From: JACPAP01 sp035287045
Lineage (GTDB): Bacteria; Gemmatimonadota; Gemmatimonadetes; Gemmatimonadales; GWC2-71-9
NCBI GenBank assembly: GCA_035287045.1
Contig: DATECF010000338.1
Coordinates: forward strand, 1 to 6,213
DNA length: 6,213 bases
Reading direction: 5' to 3'
This document shows, piece after piece, positions 1 to 6,213 of this stretch (its first letter is position 1; each line of letters starts with the position of its first letter). The position numbers were made by a program, and so were the translations under genes. A model generated the notes under the pieces. That model did not search any database and was not told the DNA's origin. It saw only the letters and a list, made by a program, of their open reading frames with translations.

Positions 1-21
1 CCCACCGAGACCCCCGGCCCC

Positions 22-1671
22 GTGCCCCCGACCGAGCGCCCCCGCCTGGCGGCGATCGACATCGGCACCAACTCCATCCGGCTGATCGTGGCCGAAGTGG
101 AGCCGGACGGGACCTATCGGGTGCTGGACGAAGAGCAGGAAATGTCCCGGCTGGGCCGTGGCCTGTATCGCACCGGCCGACTGGGGCACGTTCCCATGGA
201 GCGCGCGCTCGAAGCCCTGGGCAAAATGAAGGCCATCGCGGACGGATTCGCCGTTCGGGACCTCCGGGCCATCGCCACCAGCGCGGTGCGCGAAGCGACC
301 AACGGCCGGCTGTTCTGCCGCGAAGCCTGGCGGCGACATCGCCTCCGGGTGGAGGTCATCTCGGCGGAAGAGGAAGCCCAACTCGCCTTCCAGAGCGTCC
401 AGCGCCACTTCGGTCTGGAGGGTCAGTCCACCGCGGTGGTGGACATTGGGGGCGGCAGTGCCGAAGTGATTCTGGCACTGGGCGGCGTGGTGGAGCGTAT
501 CCACTCCCTGCCGCTGGGAGCGGTCCGCCTCACCGAGCGGTGGGTCCGGTCCGACCCCCTGAAGGCGCGGCATTGGAAGGCGCTCAGGCGCGCGATTGAC
601 GACACCATCAAGTCCGTCGTGGGGAAGAAACCGCCCTTCACCGCCGAGGTGATGATCGGCAGCGGCGGTACCTTCTCCAACCTGGCGCAGATGGCCCGTT
701 CGGCGCGCGAGGGAGAGCCGGGCCCCATCCAGGGCTACGTCCTGACGCGGGGCGACGTGATCCGGCTGCTGGATCGGTTGCGGGAAACCCCGCTCGGGGC
801 GCGCCGCCAGATTCCGGGGGTCAACCCCAAGCGGGCCGACATCCTGGTGGCCGGGGCCGCGGCGGTGGTGCGACTCGCCAAGTGGCTTGGCACCCAGCGG
901 GTGGTCGTCAATGAGGGAGGGCTCCGCGACGGGGTGCTGCTGTCCATGATGCAGGAGCACGCCGGCGCCGCGGCCAAGGCGGCGGGCGAGACCCTGGACC
1001 GCATGGAGCGGGTGCGCGTGTTCGCGCGGCGCTGCCGCTCGAACGAGCGGCACTGCGCCCATGTGGCGGAGCTGGCCCTGTCGTTGTTCGATCAACTCCA
1101 GGATCTCTACCGGCTCCCGGCCGAGGCCCGGGACCTGCTCTGGGCCGCCACGCTGCTCCACGACATCGGGTACCTCATCAATCACGCGAAGCACCACAAG
1201 CACGCGTACCACCTGATCATGCACGGCGAGCTGGCGGGCTTCGCCGGGCGGGAGGTGGAGTTGATCGCCAATGTGGCGCGATACCACCGGCGCGCGCTCC
1301 CCAAGCGGTCCCACGAGAACCTCGCCCGGCTGGACCGGGACGATCAGCGGCTGGTGCGGCAGCTGGCCGGGATGCTCCGGGTGGCCGACGGGCTGGACCG
1401 CACCCACACGGCGGCGGTGTCGGGGATCAGGTGTCAGGTCTCGGGGCGGCGGGCGCGGGTGGAGGTGCTGGCGACTCGCTCGCCACGCGTGGAGTTGTGG
1501 GACGCGGAGCGGAAGGCCGGGTTGTTCGAGAAGGCCTTTGGGGTGTCTCTCCGGCTCGAGTGGACCAAGCCCGGACGCGGCGTGGCCGCCGCGCCCGCCG
1601 CGCCGCCGGATCGTTCGATGCCGGCGCGGGCCCCGACGCCGTTGTCGGTGGTGGCGGGAGGGAAGGGATGA
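22..1671 (+). CDS. ppx: Ppx/GppA-family exopolyphosphatase with C-terminal HD domain
   Basis: Cytoplasmic enzyme expected to release orthophosphate from polyP chain ends; the family also includes GppA, which hydrolyses pppGpp, and sequence alone does not separate the two. Counting from the GTG at 22 (549 aa), the ASKHA-fold phosphatase comes first: phosphate-binding DIGTNS at residues 13-18, the acidic ISAEEEA segment with the candidate catalytic Glu at 116-118, DIGGGS at 141-146, and GSGGT at 213-217. An HD-type helical domain follows: His344, LLHDIGY with H380-D381, the HHKHAYHLI stretch, ARYHRR and RVADGLDRTH. Size and order resemble E. coli Ppx (513 aa). The last 32 residues are Ala/Pro-rich and look disordered. 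The start is uncertain: the frame stays open to base 1 (PTETPGP precedes the GTG) and no Shine-Dalgarno is visible, so it may begin outside the window. First gene of the apparent operon; its stop overlaps the ppk1 start. The context favours polyP hydrolysis over a pure GppA role. Confidence 0.93.
   Translation: MPPTERPRLAAIDIGTNSIRLIVAEVEPDGTYRVLDEEQEMSRLGRGLYRTGRLGHVPMERALEALGKMKAIADGFAVRDLRAIATSAVREATNGRLFCREAWRRHRLRVEVISAEEEAQLAFQSVQRHFGLEGQSTAVVDIGGGSAEVILALGGVVERIHSLPLGAVRLTERWVRSDPLKARHWKALRRAIDDTIKSVVGKKPPFTAEVMIGSGGTFSNLAQMARSAREGEPGPIQGYVLTRGDVIRLLDRLRETPLGARRQIPGVNPKRADILVAGAAAVVRLAKWLGTQRVVVNEGGLRDGVLLSMMQEHAGAAAKAAGETLDRMERVRVFARRCRSNERHCAHVAELALSLFDQLQDLYRLPAEARDLLWAATLLHDIGYLINHAKHHKHAYHLIMHGELAGFAGREVELIANVARYHRRALPKRSHENLARLDRDDQRLVRQLAGMLRVADGLDRTHTAAVSGIRCQVSGRRARVEVLATRSPRVELWDAERKAGLFEKAFGVSLRLEWTKPGRGVAAAPAAPPDRSMPARAPTPLSVVAGGKG
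1656..1667 (+). promoter_or_regulatory. Strong ribosome binding site for ppk1
   Basis: The purine run GGGAGGGAAGGG sits directly before the ATG at 1668, with a GGAGG core at 1657-1661 and six bases of spacing. It lies within the last codons of ppx. It is the clearest Shine-Dalgarno in the window and decides the ppk1 start, although the same frame is open back to 1431. Confidence 0.8.
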
Positions 1672-3845
1672 AGCAGCGGCACGTGGCCCAGTACCCGCCG
1701 GATCATTACCTGAATCGGGAGCTGAGCTGGCTGGAATTCAATGCCCGGGTGCTGGAAGAGGCGCATGACCCGGCGACGCCCCTGCTCGAGCGGTTGAAGT
1801 TCCTCGCCATCTTCTCGTCCAACCTGGACGAGTTCTTCGAGATCCGGGTGGCGGGGCTGCAGCAGCAGCTCTACGTGGGACTGGAGCCGCAGGACTACGG
1901 CACGGACGGGCTGGATGCGCACGCGCAGCTGGCGCGGATCACCGAGCGGGCGCATCAACTGGTGGCCGAGCAATACCGCATTCTGGTGGAGGAGGTCTTC
2001 CCGGGCCTGGCGGCGCAGGGCATCGAGCGGGTGACCTTTGACACGCTCGACGAATCCGAGCGCGCGCACGTCAACCAGGTGTTCGAGACCAGCGTGTATC
2101 CGGTGTTGACGCCGCTGGCGGTGGATCCGGGTCATCCGTTCCCCCACGTGCATAACAAGAGCCTCAACATCGCGCTGCTGATCGAGGGCCCGCATCGCGA
2201 CCGGACCCAGCGCCTGTTCGCGGTGGTGCAGGTGCCCTCCGTGCTGCCGCGGGCGATGCTGCTGCCCGGCGGCGGTGAGCGGCTGCGGTACCTGCTGCTG
2301 GAGGATTTGGTCGCCGCCCGGCTGGGCGAGCTGTTCGGAGGCTTCCAGGTCCTGGGCCATACGGTCTTCCGCGTCACCCGCAACTCCGACCTGGTCATCA
2401 ACGAAGACGAGGCCGAAGACTTGCTGGAGACCATCGAGGAGACCCTGCGTCAGCGAATTCGCGGCGAAGGCGTGCGGCTGGAGATTTCGGCGGATGCGGA
2501 AGAGCAGTTCGTCCAGATGCTCACCGACGCGCTGGACCTCGAGCCGCCCGACGTGTACCGCATCCCCGGACCGGTGGATCTCACCGCGCTCATGGCGCTG
2601 CACCGGCGAGAGGGGTTCCGGGCGTTGCGCGACGAGCCCCTGATGCCGCGAGTCCCGGCCCCGTTCGCCGGCGCCGACGACATCTTCGCCGTGATCCGGG
2701 CGCAGGACGTGCTGGTGCACCACCCCTACGAATCGTTCGGGTGCGTCGTGGACTTCATCGAGCGCGCGGCCGACGATCCCCAGGTCCTCGCCATCAAGCA
2801 GACCTTGTACCGGACCAGCGGCTTGAGCCCCATCATCACGGCCCTGGGTCGCGCGGCGCAAAACGGCAAGCAGGTCACGGCGCTGGTGGAGCTCCGCGCG
2901 CGGCACGAAGAAGAGGCCAACATTACCTGGGCCCGCTCCCTGGAGCAGGCCGGCGTGCACGTGGTGTACGGGGTGCTGGGGCTCAAGACCCACTGCAAGG
3001 CTTCCCTGGTGGTCCGTCGCGAAGGCGAAGGCCTTCGGCGCTATGCCCACCTCGCCACCGGCAACTACAACGCCACCACGGCGCGGATTTACACTGATCT
3101 GGGACTGTTCACCGCCCGCCCCGAGTACGGGGAGGACGTGAGCGAGCTCTTCAACCTGCTCACCGGCTATTCCCGGGGGTATCGCTGGAAGCGGCTGCTA
3201 GTCGCACCCGCCGAGCTGCGGGAGCGGGTACTGGACCTGATTGACCGAGAGCGGCGACATGCGGAAGCGGGTCGCCTGGGCCGCATCGCGGTGAAGATGA
3301 ACGCCCTGGTGGAGCCGTCCGTGATCGACGCGTTGTACCGCGCGTCGCAGGCCGGCGTCAAGATCGACCTCGTGATCCGCGGCATCTGCTGCCTGCGCCC
3401 CGGCATCGCGGGCGTCTCCGAGCAGATCCGTGTCACCAGCATCGTGGATAAGTTCCTGGAGCACTCGCGGATCTTCTACTTCGAGAACGGCGGCGAGCCC
3501 GAGGTGTTCCTGGGGAGCGCGGATTGGATGCCGCGCAATTTCTTCCGGCGCATCGAGGTGATGTTCCCCCTGGAGGACGACCGCCTGAAGCTCCGCGTGG
3601 TGGACGAGATCCTGCCCGTGATCCTTTCGGATAACGTGAAGGCGCGGGTGCTCGCGGCGGACGGCCGGTACCAGCGCATGGTCGTGCCGGAAGGCACTCC
3701 GGCCGTGCGGTCGCAGCTGGTGTTGCAGGAGGTGGCCCGCGAGGCCGCGCGGGAGCGACGAACGCCCGAAAGCCCCCAGGCCCCGGCCGACGGGTCGGCC
3801 CGGGTCGAACCCCCAACCGGAGGGCCCGTCTTGCAGCGCGCCTGA
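1668..3845 (+). CDS. ppk1: Polyphosphate kinase PPK1 (complete)
   Basis: Reversibly transfers the ATP gamma-phosphate onto a growing polyP chain through a phosphohistidine; usually a peripheral-membrane or cytosolic oligomer. The 725-residue product carries all four PPK1 domains. Key residues sit at a constant +7 offset from E. coli PPK1 (688 aa): Asn52 in SSNLDEFFEIR (E. coli N45), Arg382 in IKQTLYRT (R375), Arg412 in ELRARHEEEANI (R405), the autophosphorylated His442 in LKTHCKA (H435), and His599 in FLEHSRIFYF (H592). By that offset the N, H, C1 and C2 domains fall near 9-113, 114-328, 329-509 and 510-694. The ATG at 1668 is chosen for its strong Shine-Dalgarno and the family-typical YLNRELSWLEFNARVL just after it. 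The start overlaps the ppx stop as ATGA, suggesting coupling. The odd part is a C-terminal tail of about 35 residues rich in Pro, Ala, Arg and Glu, beyond the usual family end. No catalytic residue is missing, so activity is expected. Confidence 0.97.
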   Translation: MKQRHVAQYPPDHYLNRELSWLEFNARVLEEAHDPATPLLERLKFLAIFSSNLDEFFEIRVAGLQQQLYVGLEPQDYGTDGLDAHAQLARITERAHQLVAEQYRILVEEVFPGLAAQGIERVTFDTLDESERAHVNQVFETSVYPVLTPLAVDPGHPFPHVHNKSLNIALLIEGPHRDRTQRLFAVVQVPSVLPRAMLLPGGGERLRYLLLEDLVAARLGELFGGFQVLGHTVFRVTRNSDLVINEDEAEDLLETIEETLRQRIRGEGVRLEISADAEEQFVQMLTDALDLEPPDVYRIPGPVDLTALMALHRREGFRALRDEPLMPRVPAPFAGADDIFAVIRAQDVLVHHPYESFGCVVDFIERAADDPQVLAIKQTLYRTSGLSPIITALGRAAQNGKQVTALVELRARHEEEANITWARSLEQAGVHVVYGVLGLKTHCKASLVVRREGEGLRRYAHLATGNYNATTARIYTDLGLFTARPEYGEDVSELFNLLTGYSRGYRWKRLLVAPAELRERVLDLIDRERRHAEAGRLGRIAVKMNALVEPSVIDALYRASQAGVKIDLVIRGICCLRPGIAGVSEQIRVTSIVDKFLEHSRIFYFENGGEPEVFLGSADWMPRNFFRRIEVMFPLEDDRLKLRVVDEILPVILSDNVKARVLAADGRYQRMVVPEGTPAVRSQLVLQEVAREAARERRTPESPQAPADGSARVEPPTGGPVLQRA
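3782..3804 (+). repeat. GC-rich inverted repeat within the 3' end of ppk1
   Basis: GGCCGAC (3785-3791) and GTCGGCC (3794-3800) are perfect inverted repeats around two bases. With C3801 bulged, CCC at 3782-3784 can pair with GGG at 3802-3804. In RNA this would form a compact hairpin about 40 bases before the ppk1 stop and 50 bases before the next start. There is no T run, so intrinsic termination is not supported. It falls in the low-complexity tail of PPK1, where GC-rich self-complementarity can arise by chance. Confidence 0.35.
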
Positions 3846-3856
3846 CGGGCGTCATC

Positions 3857-4363
3857 ATGGACCTGCTCGTCATCCGGCACGGCATCGCGGAGGACCGCGA
3901 GGCCTTCGCCGCCAGCGGCACGGACGACGGCCTGCGGCCGCTCACCGATGATGGCCGTCGAAAGATGCGCCGCGTGGCACGCGCGCTGACGACGCTGGTG
4001 CCCTCCCTCGACGTGCTGGCCTCGAGCCCGCTGGCCCGCGCGCGGCAAACGGCGGACCTCGTGGCCAAGGCGTACAGCGGCCTGCCCATCACCGAAATCA
4101 CCCAGCTCCAGCCCGATCAGCCCCCCGACGCGTTCGCCGAGTGGGCGCGGGGGCAGTCCAAGAAGGGCTGCGTCGCCGCCGTGGGACACGAGCCCTTGCT
4201 GGGTCGGATCGTGAGCCTGATGCTGGCGGGGCGAAAACAGTCGTTCGTCGAGCTCAAGAAGGGGGGCGCCACCCTGGTGGCGTTTGCAGATCGGGTCGAG
4301 CCCGGGGCCGGAGTCCTCCGCTGGGTGCTCACACCGGGGCAGTTGCGGGACCTGCGGGGTTGA
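3857..4363 (+). CDS. sixA: SixA-type histidine phosphatase
   Basis: A 168-residue member of the RHG histidine-phosphatase (phosphoglycerate-mutase-like) superfamily, SixA branch, likely cytoplasmic. The catalytic motif Arg7-His8-Gly9 lies at the very N-terminus (MDLLVIRHG), as in E. coli SixA (MQVFIMRHG). Also present are RPLTDDGRRKM, the SSPLARARQTA block (residues 56-66, Arg61 and Arg63) and the second catalytic His111 in AVGHEPLLGRIV. SixA enzymes remove phosphate from phosphohistidine on proteins; E. coli targets are the HPt domain of ArcB and the PTS protein NPr. The motif position fixes the ATG at 3857. It starts 11 bases after the ppk1 stop with no convincing Shine-Dalgarno, so reinitiation by ribosomes finishing ppk1 is plausible. 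Family and fold are clear, the substrate is not: PPK1 phosphohistidine, another phosphoprotein, or a small phosphorylated molecule are all possible. The symbol follows the family, not a proven orthologue. Confidence 0.9.
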   Translation: MDLLVIRHGIAEDREAFAASGTDDGLRPLTDDGRRKMRRVARALTTLVPSLDVLASSPLARARQTADLVAKAYSGLPITEITQLQPDQPPDAFAEWARGQSKKGCVAAVGHEPLLGRIVSLMLAGRKQSFVELKKGGATLVAFADRVEPGAGVLRWVLTPGQLRDLRG

Positions 4364-4364
4364 G

Positions 4365-5723
4365 ATGGCCCGCCTGCCGCCGGACCTCCTGAATCTCCCG
4401 GCCGAGCGCGGTGCCCGGCTGGTGGCCCGGGAGCTGCTGCGTCGGGCCCGATCGCTCAGCAAGCGCCTTGGCACCAGTGAGGTTCCCGAGGCCCTGCACG
4501 ACTTCCGCGTGGCCCTGCGCCGCGTTCGGTCCTGGATGCGGGCCTACCGTCCCTATCTGGGCAAGGCCGTTCCGAAGCGGGGCCGCAAGGCGCTCCGGCA
4601 GCTGGCGGAAGCCACCAACGCGGGACGGGATGCCGAAGTCCACCTGGCGTGGGTCCAGCAGGCGAGTCAGGGTCTGGGCCCCGAGCAGCTGGGGGGCGCC
4701 GCGTGGCTCACGGGCCGGTTGGAAGAGCGGCGGGACCAGGCGTACCGCGGGGCGGTTCGCAAGACGGGCACGCTGTTCGATCGAGTGGAGCCGGCGCTGC
4801 GCTCGCGGCTCCGGCGGCCCGCGGGCCCGGCGGTAGACCGATTTGGGCCGGTGACCGCCACCCTGCTGCAGGCGCACGCCGTCGCGGTGCAGCAGCGCCT
4901 CGACCAGATTCACGGCCCGGCGGACGATCCCGCGATTCACGCCGCCCGCATTCGCGCTAAACGCCTGCGGTATCTGCTGGAGCCGCTGGAGTCCTATCGG
5001 GAAGAGGTCGCCGGGTTGATTCGGCGGCTGCGCGGGCTGCAGGACCTGTTGGGGGAGCTGCACGACCTCCACGTCCTGACGGTCGAGCTGGCCAACCCCA
5101 GGGCTCCGGCCGCGGCGCGCGCCGGTCTGGCCGCCCTGGAGGAGCGCGCCACCGCCCGTGAGGCCGACCTGTTCGCCACCCTCCGCCAGGAGTGGCAGGA
5201 GACGGACACGGGAGCGTGCTTCACCGGCGTTCGGCGCCTCGCCCACAGCCTACTCGCGGACGCGCCGGCGCGGGAGATCGAGCACAAGTACCTCCTCACC
5301 GCGGTGCCGCTCGAGCTGTTGGAAGCGCCCGGCGACGAGATTCACCAGGGCTGGCTCCCGGGCACGGTGCTCCAGGAGCGGCTGCGCGTGGTGTGCGGGT
5401 CGGACGGCGAGCGCTACTACCGGTGCGTCAAGGCGGGTACCGGTCTCGAGCGGCTGGAGCTGGAGGAAGAAACCACCAGAGAGCTATTCGAGACGCTGTG
5501 GCCCCTGACCGAGGGCAAACGGGTGGTGAAGCGCCGCTACCACCGGGCGGAGGGTGAGGTCACCTGGGAAGTGGATCAGTTCCGGGACCGGGACCTGGTG
5601 CTGGCGGAAGTCGAGGTGCCGGCGGCCCGGCGCCGAGTCCAGATTCCCGCGTGGCTCAAGCCGGTGCTGGTGCGGGAGGTGACCGGGGAGGCGGAGTATG
5701 TGAATGTGAACCTGGCGCGCTGA
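4365..5723 (+). CDS. CHAD-CYTH fusion protein (polyP-binding plus triphosphate-tunnel domain)
   Basis: A 452-residue soluble protein. Residues about 9-300 form a CHAD domain: an Arg/Lys/His-rich helical fold with LHDFRVALRRVR (His45), IHAARIRAKRLRYLLE (His192) and LQDLLGELHDLHVL (His233, His236). CHAD domains bind polyP through a basic surface. Residues about 303-452 form a complete CYTH/triphosphate-tunnel domain: the EIEHK signature (Glu304, Glu306, Lys308), Arg339 and Arg341, Lys356, Glu365 and Glu367, the VVKRRY basic strand (Lys389, Arg390), WEVD (Glu402, Asp404), AEVEV (Glu415, Glu417), and the family-typical end PAWLKPVLVREVTGEAEYVNVNLA. CYTH enzymes use divalent metal to hydrolyse triphosphate or similar substrates; some make cAMP. 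The familiar fusion (E. coli YgiF) has CYTH first; here the order is reversed. The ATG at 4365 is one base after the sixA stop, with a weak GGGG at 4356-4359. A TTG at 4284 in the same frame would overlap sixA and is less likely. Binding and trimming of polyP is inferred. Confidence 0.92.
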   Translation: MARLPPDLLNLPAERGARLVARELLRRARSLSKRLGTSEVPEALHDFRVALRRVRSWMRAYRPYLGKAVPKRGRKALRQLAEATNAGRDAEVHLAWVQQASQGLGPEQLGGAAWLTGRLEERRDQAYRGAVRKTGTLFDRVEPALRSRLRRPAGPAVDRFGPVTATLLQAHAVAVQQRLDQIHGPADDPAIHAARIRAKRLRYLLEPLESYREEVAGLIRRLRGLQDLLGELHDLHVLTVELANPRAPAAARAGLAALEERATAREADLFATLRQEWQETDTGACFTGVRRLAHSLLADAPAREIEHKYLLTAVPLELLEAPGDEIHQGWLPGTVLQERLRVVCGSDGERYYRCVKAGTGLERLELEEETTRELFETLWPLTEGKRVVKRRYHRAEGEVTWEVDQFRDRDLVLAEVEVPAARRRVQIPAWLKPVLVREVTGEAEYVNVNLAR

Positions 5724-5747
5724 CGTGCGCGCGCCGTTCAGCGCGCC
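5714..5747. terminator. Hairpin between convergent genes, candidate bidirectional terminator
   Basis: GGCGCGCTGA (5714-5723) and TCAGCGCGCC (5738-5747) form a perfect 10-base-pair inverted repeat. With T5737 bulged, CG (5724-5725) pairs with CG (5735-5736), leaving a 9-base loop. The stem contains the stop codon of the CHAD-CYTH gene in one arm and that of the minus-strand ppk1 in the other. It is symmetric and sits exactly where two transcripts meet. No T run follows on either strand, so it would be a non-canonical terminator or a 3'-end-stabilising structure. Confidence 0.55.
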
Positions 5748-6213
5748 GCGAGCTCCGGCGCCGCCCGCAGCAGCTGTTCCTGCACGCCCGGCCCCATCGC
5801 CCCCGCTGAACGCTCGTAGGTCCCGTCCGAGAGCAGCCGCCACGCGGTGGGATCGTTCAGCTCGGTCTCCAGGGCGCGGTCCAGCCGGGCCTTGAGCACC
5901 GGGTCCAGCACCGGGGTGACCACCTCCACCCGGCGCCGGAGATTGCGCGACCGCCAGTCCGCTGAACCGATGAAGTACTCGGCATCTCCTCCGTTTCCGA
6001 AGCAATACACTCGCCCGTGCTCCAGGAAGCGGCCCAGCACGCTGATCACGCGGATGTTGTCGGACAACCCGCGCACGCCCGGCCGCAGCGCGCAGATGCC
6101 CCGCACGCTCAATTCGATCCGCACGCCGTCCTGCGACGCCTGGTACAGCGCCTCGATGACTTCAGTGTCCGCGAGTCCGTTGAGTTTCACGCGGATGTGC
6201 CCCCCGCGGCCGG
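5738..6213 (-). CDS. ppk1: Second polyphosphate kinase PPK1, C-terminal part only (runs off the right edge)
   Basis: The last 157 codons and stop of a PPK1 paralogue, read leftward; the frame is open to base 6213, so most of the gene lies outside. The visible part is the C2 domain. It begins GGHIRVKLNGLAD (the equivalent segment in the upstream copy is GRIAVKMNALVE), then SVRGICALRPGV, FLEHGRVYCFGNGG, GSADWRSRNLRRRVEV and the family-typical end AWRLLSDGTYERS. The His at 6017-6019 corresponds to E. coli H592 and to His599 of the upstream PPK1. By eye, about 55% of roughly 100 aligned residues match that copy, so these are diverged paralogues rather than a recent duplication. FGNGG replaces FENGG here, a position that varies in the family. 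It ends about 20 residues after the core, without the long tail of the other copy. The autophosphorylated His and both metal-binding Arg lie in the unseen part, so activity cannot be judged. Confidence 0.93.
   Translation of the reverse strand, partial: GRGGHIRVKLNGLADTEVIEALYQASQDGVRIELSVRGICALRPGVRGLSDNIRVISVLGRFLEHGRVYCFGNGGDAEYFIGSADWRSRNLRRRVEVVTPVLDPVLKARLDRALETELNDPTAWRLLSDGTYERSAGAMGPGVQEQLLRAAPELAAR

Noticed and set aside
1431..1667. A 79-residue N-terminal extension of PPK1 from an upstream start
   Set aside because: It would overlap the end of ppx by about 240 bases, is Gly/Ala/Arg-rich junk, and ignores the strong ribosome site just before the ATG at 1668.
1271..1768. A 165-codon plus-strand frame overlapping the end of ppx and start of ppk1
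   Set aside because: Out-of-frame reading of two confirmed genes, dominated by Trp, Arg and Gly.
1434..3050. A 538-codon open frame on the minus strand opposite ppk1
   Set aside because: It lies antisense to an unmistakable PPK1, its product has no recognisable domain and is rich in Gln, His, Arg and Gly, and such long antisense frames are expected at this GC content.
4284..4364. An upstream TTG start for the CHAD-CYTH protein
   Set aside because: It overlaps the conserved end of sixA, adds 27 residues without domain character, and the ATG at 4365 gives a typical operon junction.
3476..4474. A 332-codon minus-strand open frame across the end of ppk1, sixA and the start of the CHAD gene
   Set aside because: It spans three well-supported plus-strand genes, shows only Arg/Ser/Pro-rich low complexity, and has no family motif.
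4329..5246. A 305-codon minus-strand open frame opposite the CHAD region
   Set aside because: Shadow of the CHAD coding strand; composition-driven, with no recognisable motif.
5738..6213. The right-hand PPK1 fragment as a pseudogene remnant
   Set aside because: The C2 domain is intact, with its conserved His, and the frame stays open to the window edge, so it is most simply the end of a full gene cut by the boundary.

Overview
The window is a compact, very GC-rich (roughly 70% by eye) bacterial stretch with almost no non-coding DNA, and nearly every gene in it concerns inorganic polyphosphate (polyP). Four genes run left to right as one apparent operon: a Ppx/GppA exopolyphosphatase with a C-terminal HD domain (22-1671, possibly starting further left), polyphosphate kinase PPK1 (1668-3845), a SixA-type histidine phosphatase (3857-4363), and a protein joining an N-terminal CHAD domain to a C-terminal CYTH domain (4365-5723). 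The junctions are a 4-base ATGA overlap, an 11-base gap and a 1-base gap, so co-transcription and translational coupling are likely. A fifth gene converges from the right: the last 157 codons of a second PPK1 (5738-6213, minus strand), whose N-terminal part lies beyond the window.

Functionally, PPK1 makes polyP from ATP and Ppx removes terminal phosphates from it. CHAD is a polyP-binding helical domain, and CYTH is a triphosphate-tunnel fold that hydrolyses or binds short triphosphate compounds. SixA proteins remove phosphate from histidine, and PPK1 works through a phosphohistidine intermediate. The operon therefore holds a maker, a degrader, a putative binder/trimmer and a possible phosphohistidine eraser. 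The less ordinary points are the CHAD-then-CYTH domain order (the familiar fusion is CYTH-then-CHAD), the presence of SixA in the operon, and two diverged PPK1 genes facing each other across a 14-base spacer. A hairpin at that spacer has both stop codons in its stem.

The organism cannot be fixed from this window. High GC, dense packing and a ppx-ppk-sixA-CHAD cluster would fit a Gemmatimonadota-like or other high-GC soil/sediment bacterium, but that is a guess. There are no mobile elements, tRNA or rRNA genes, CRISPR arrays or gene-free stretches over 300 bases. I see no wholly unknown system here. The interest is in a self-contained polyP module with an unusual fusion protein and a paralogous kinase.
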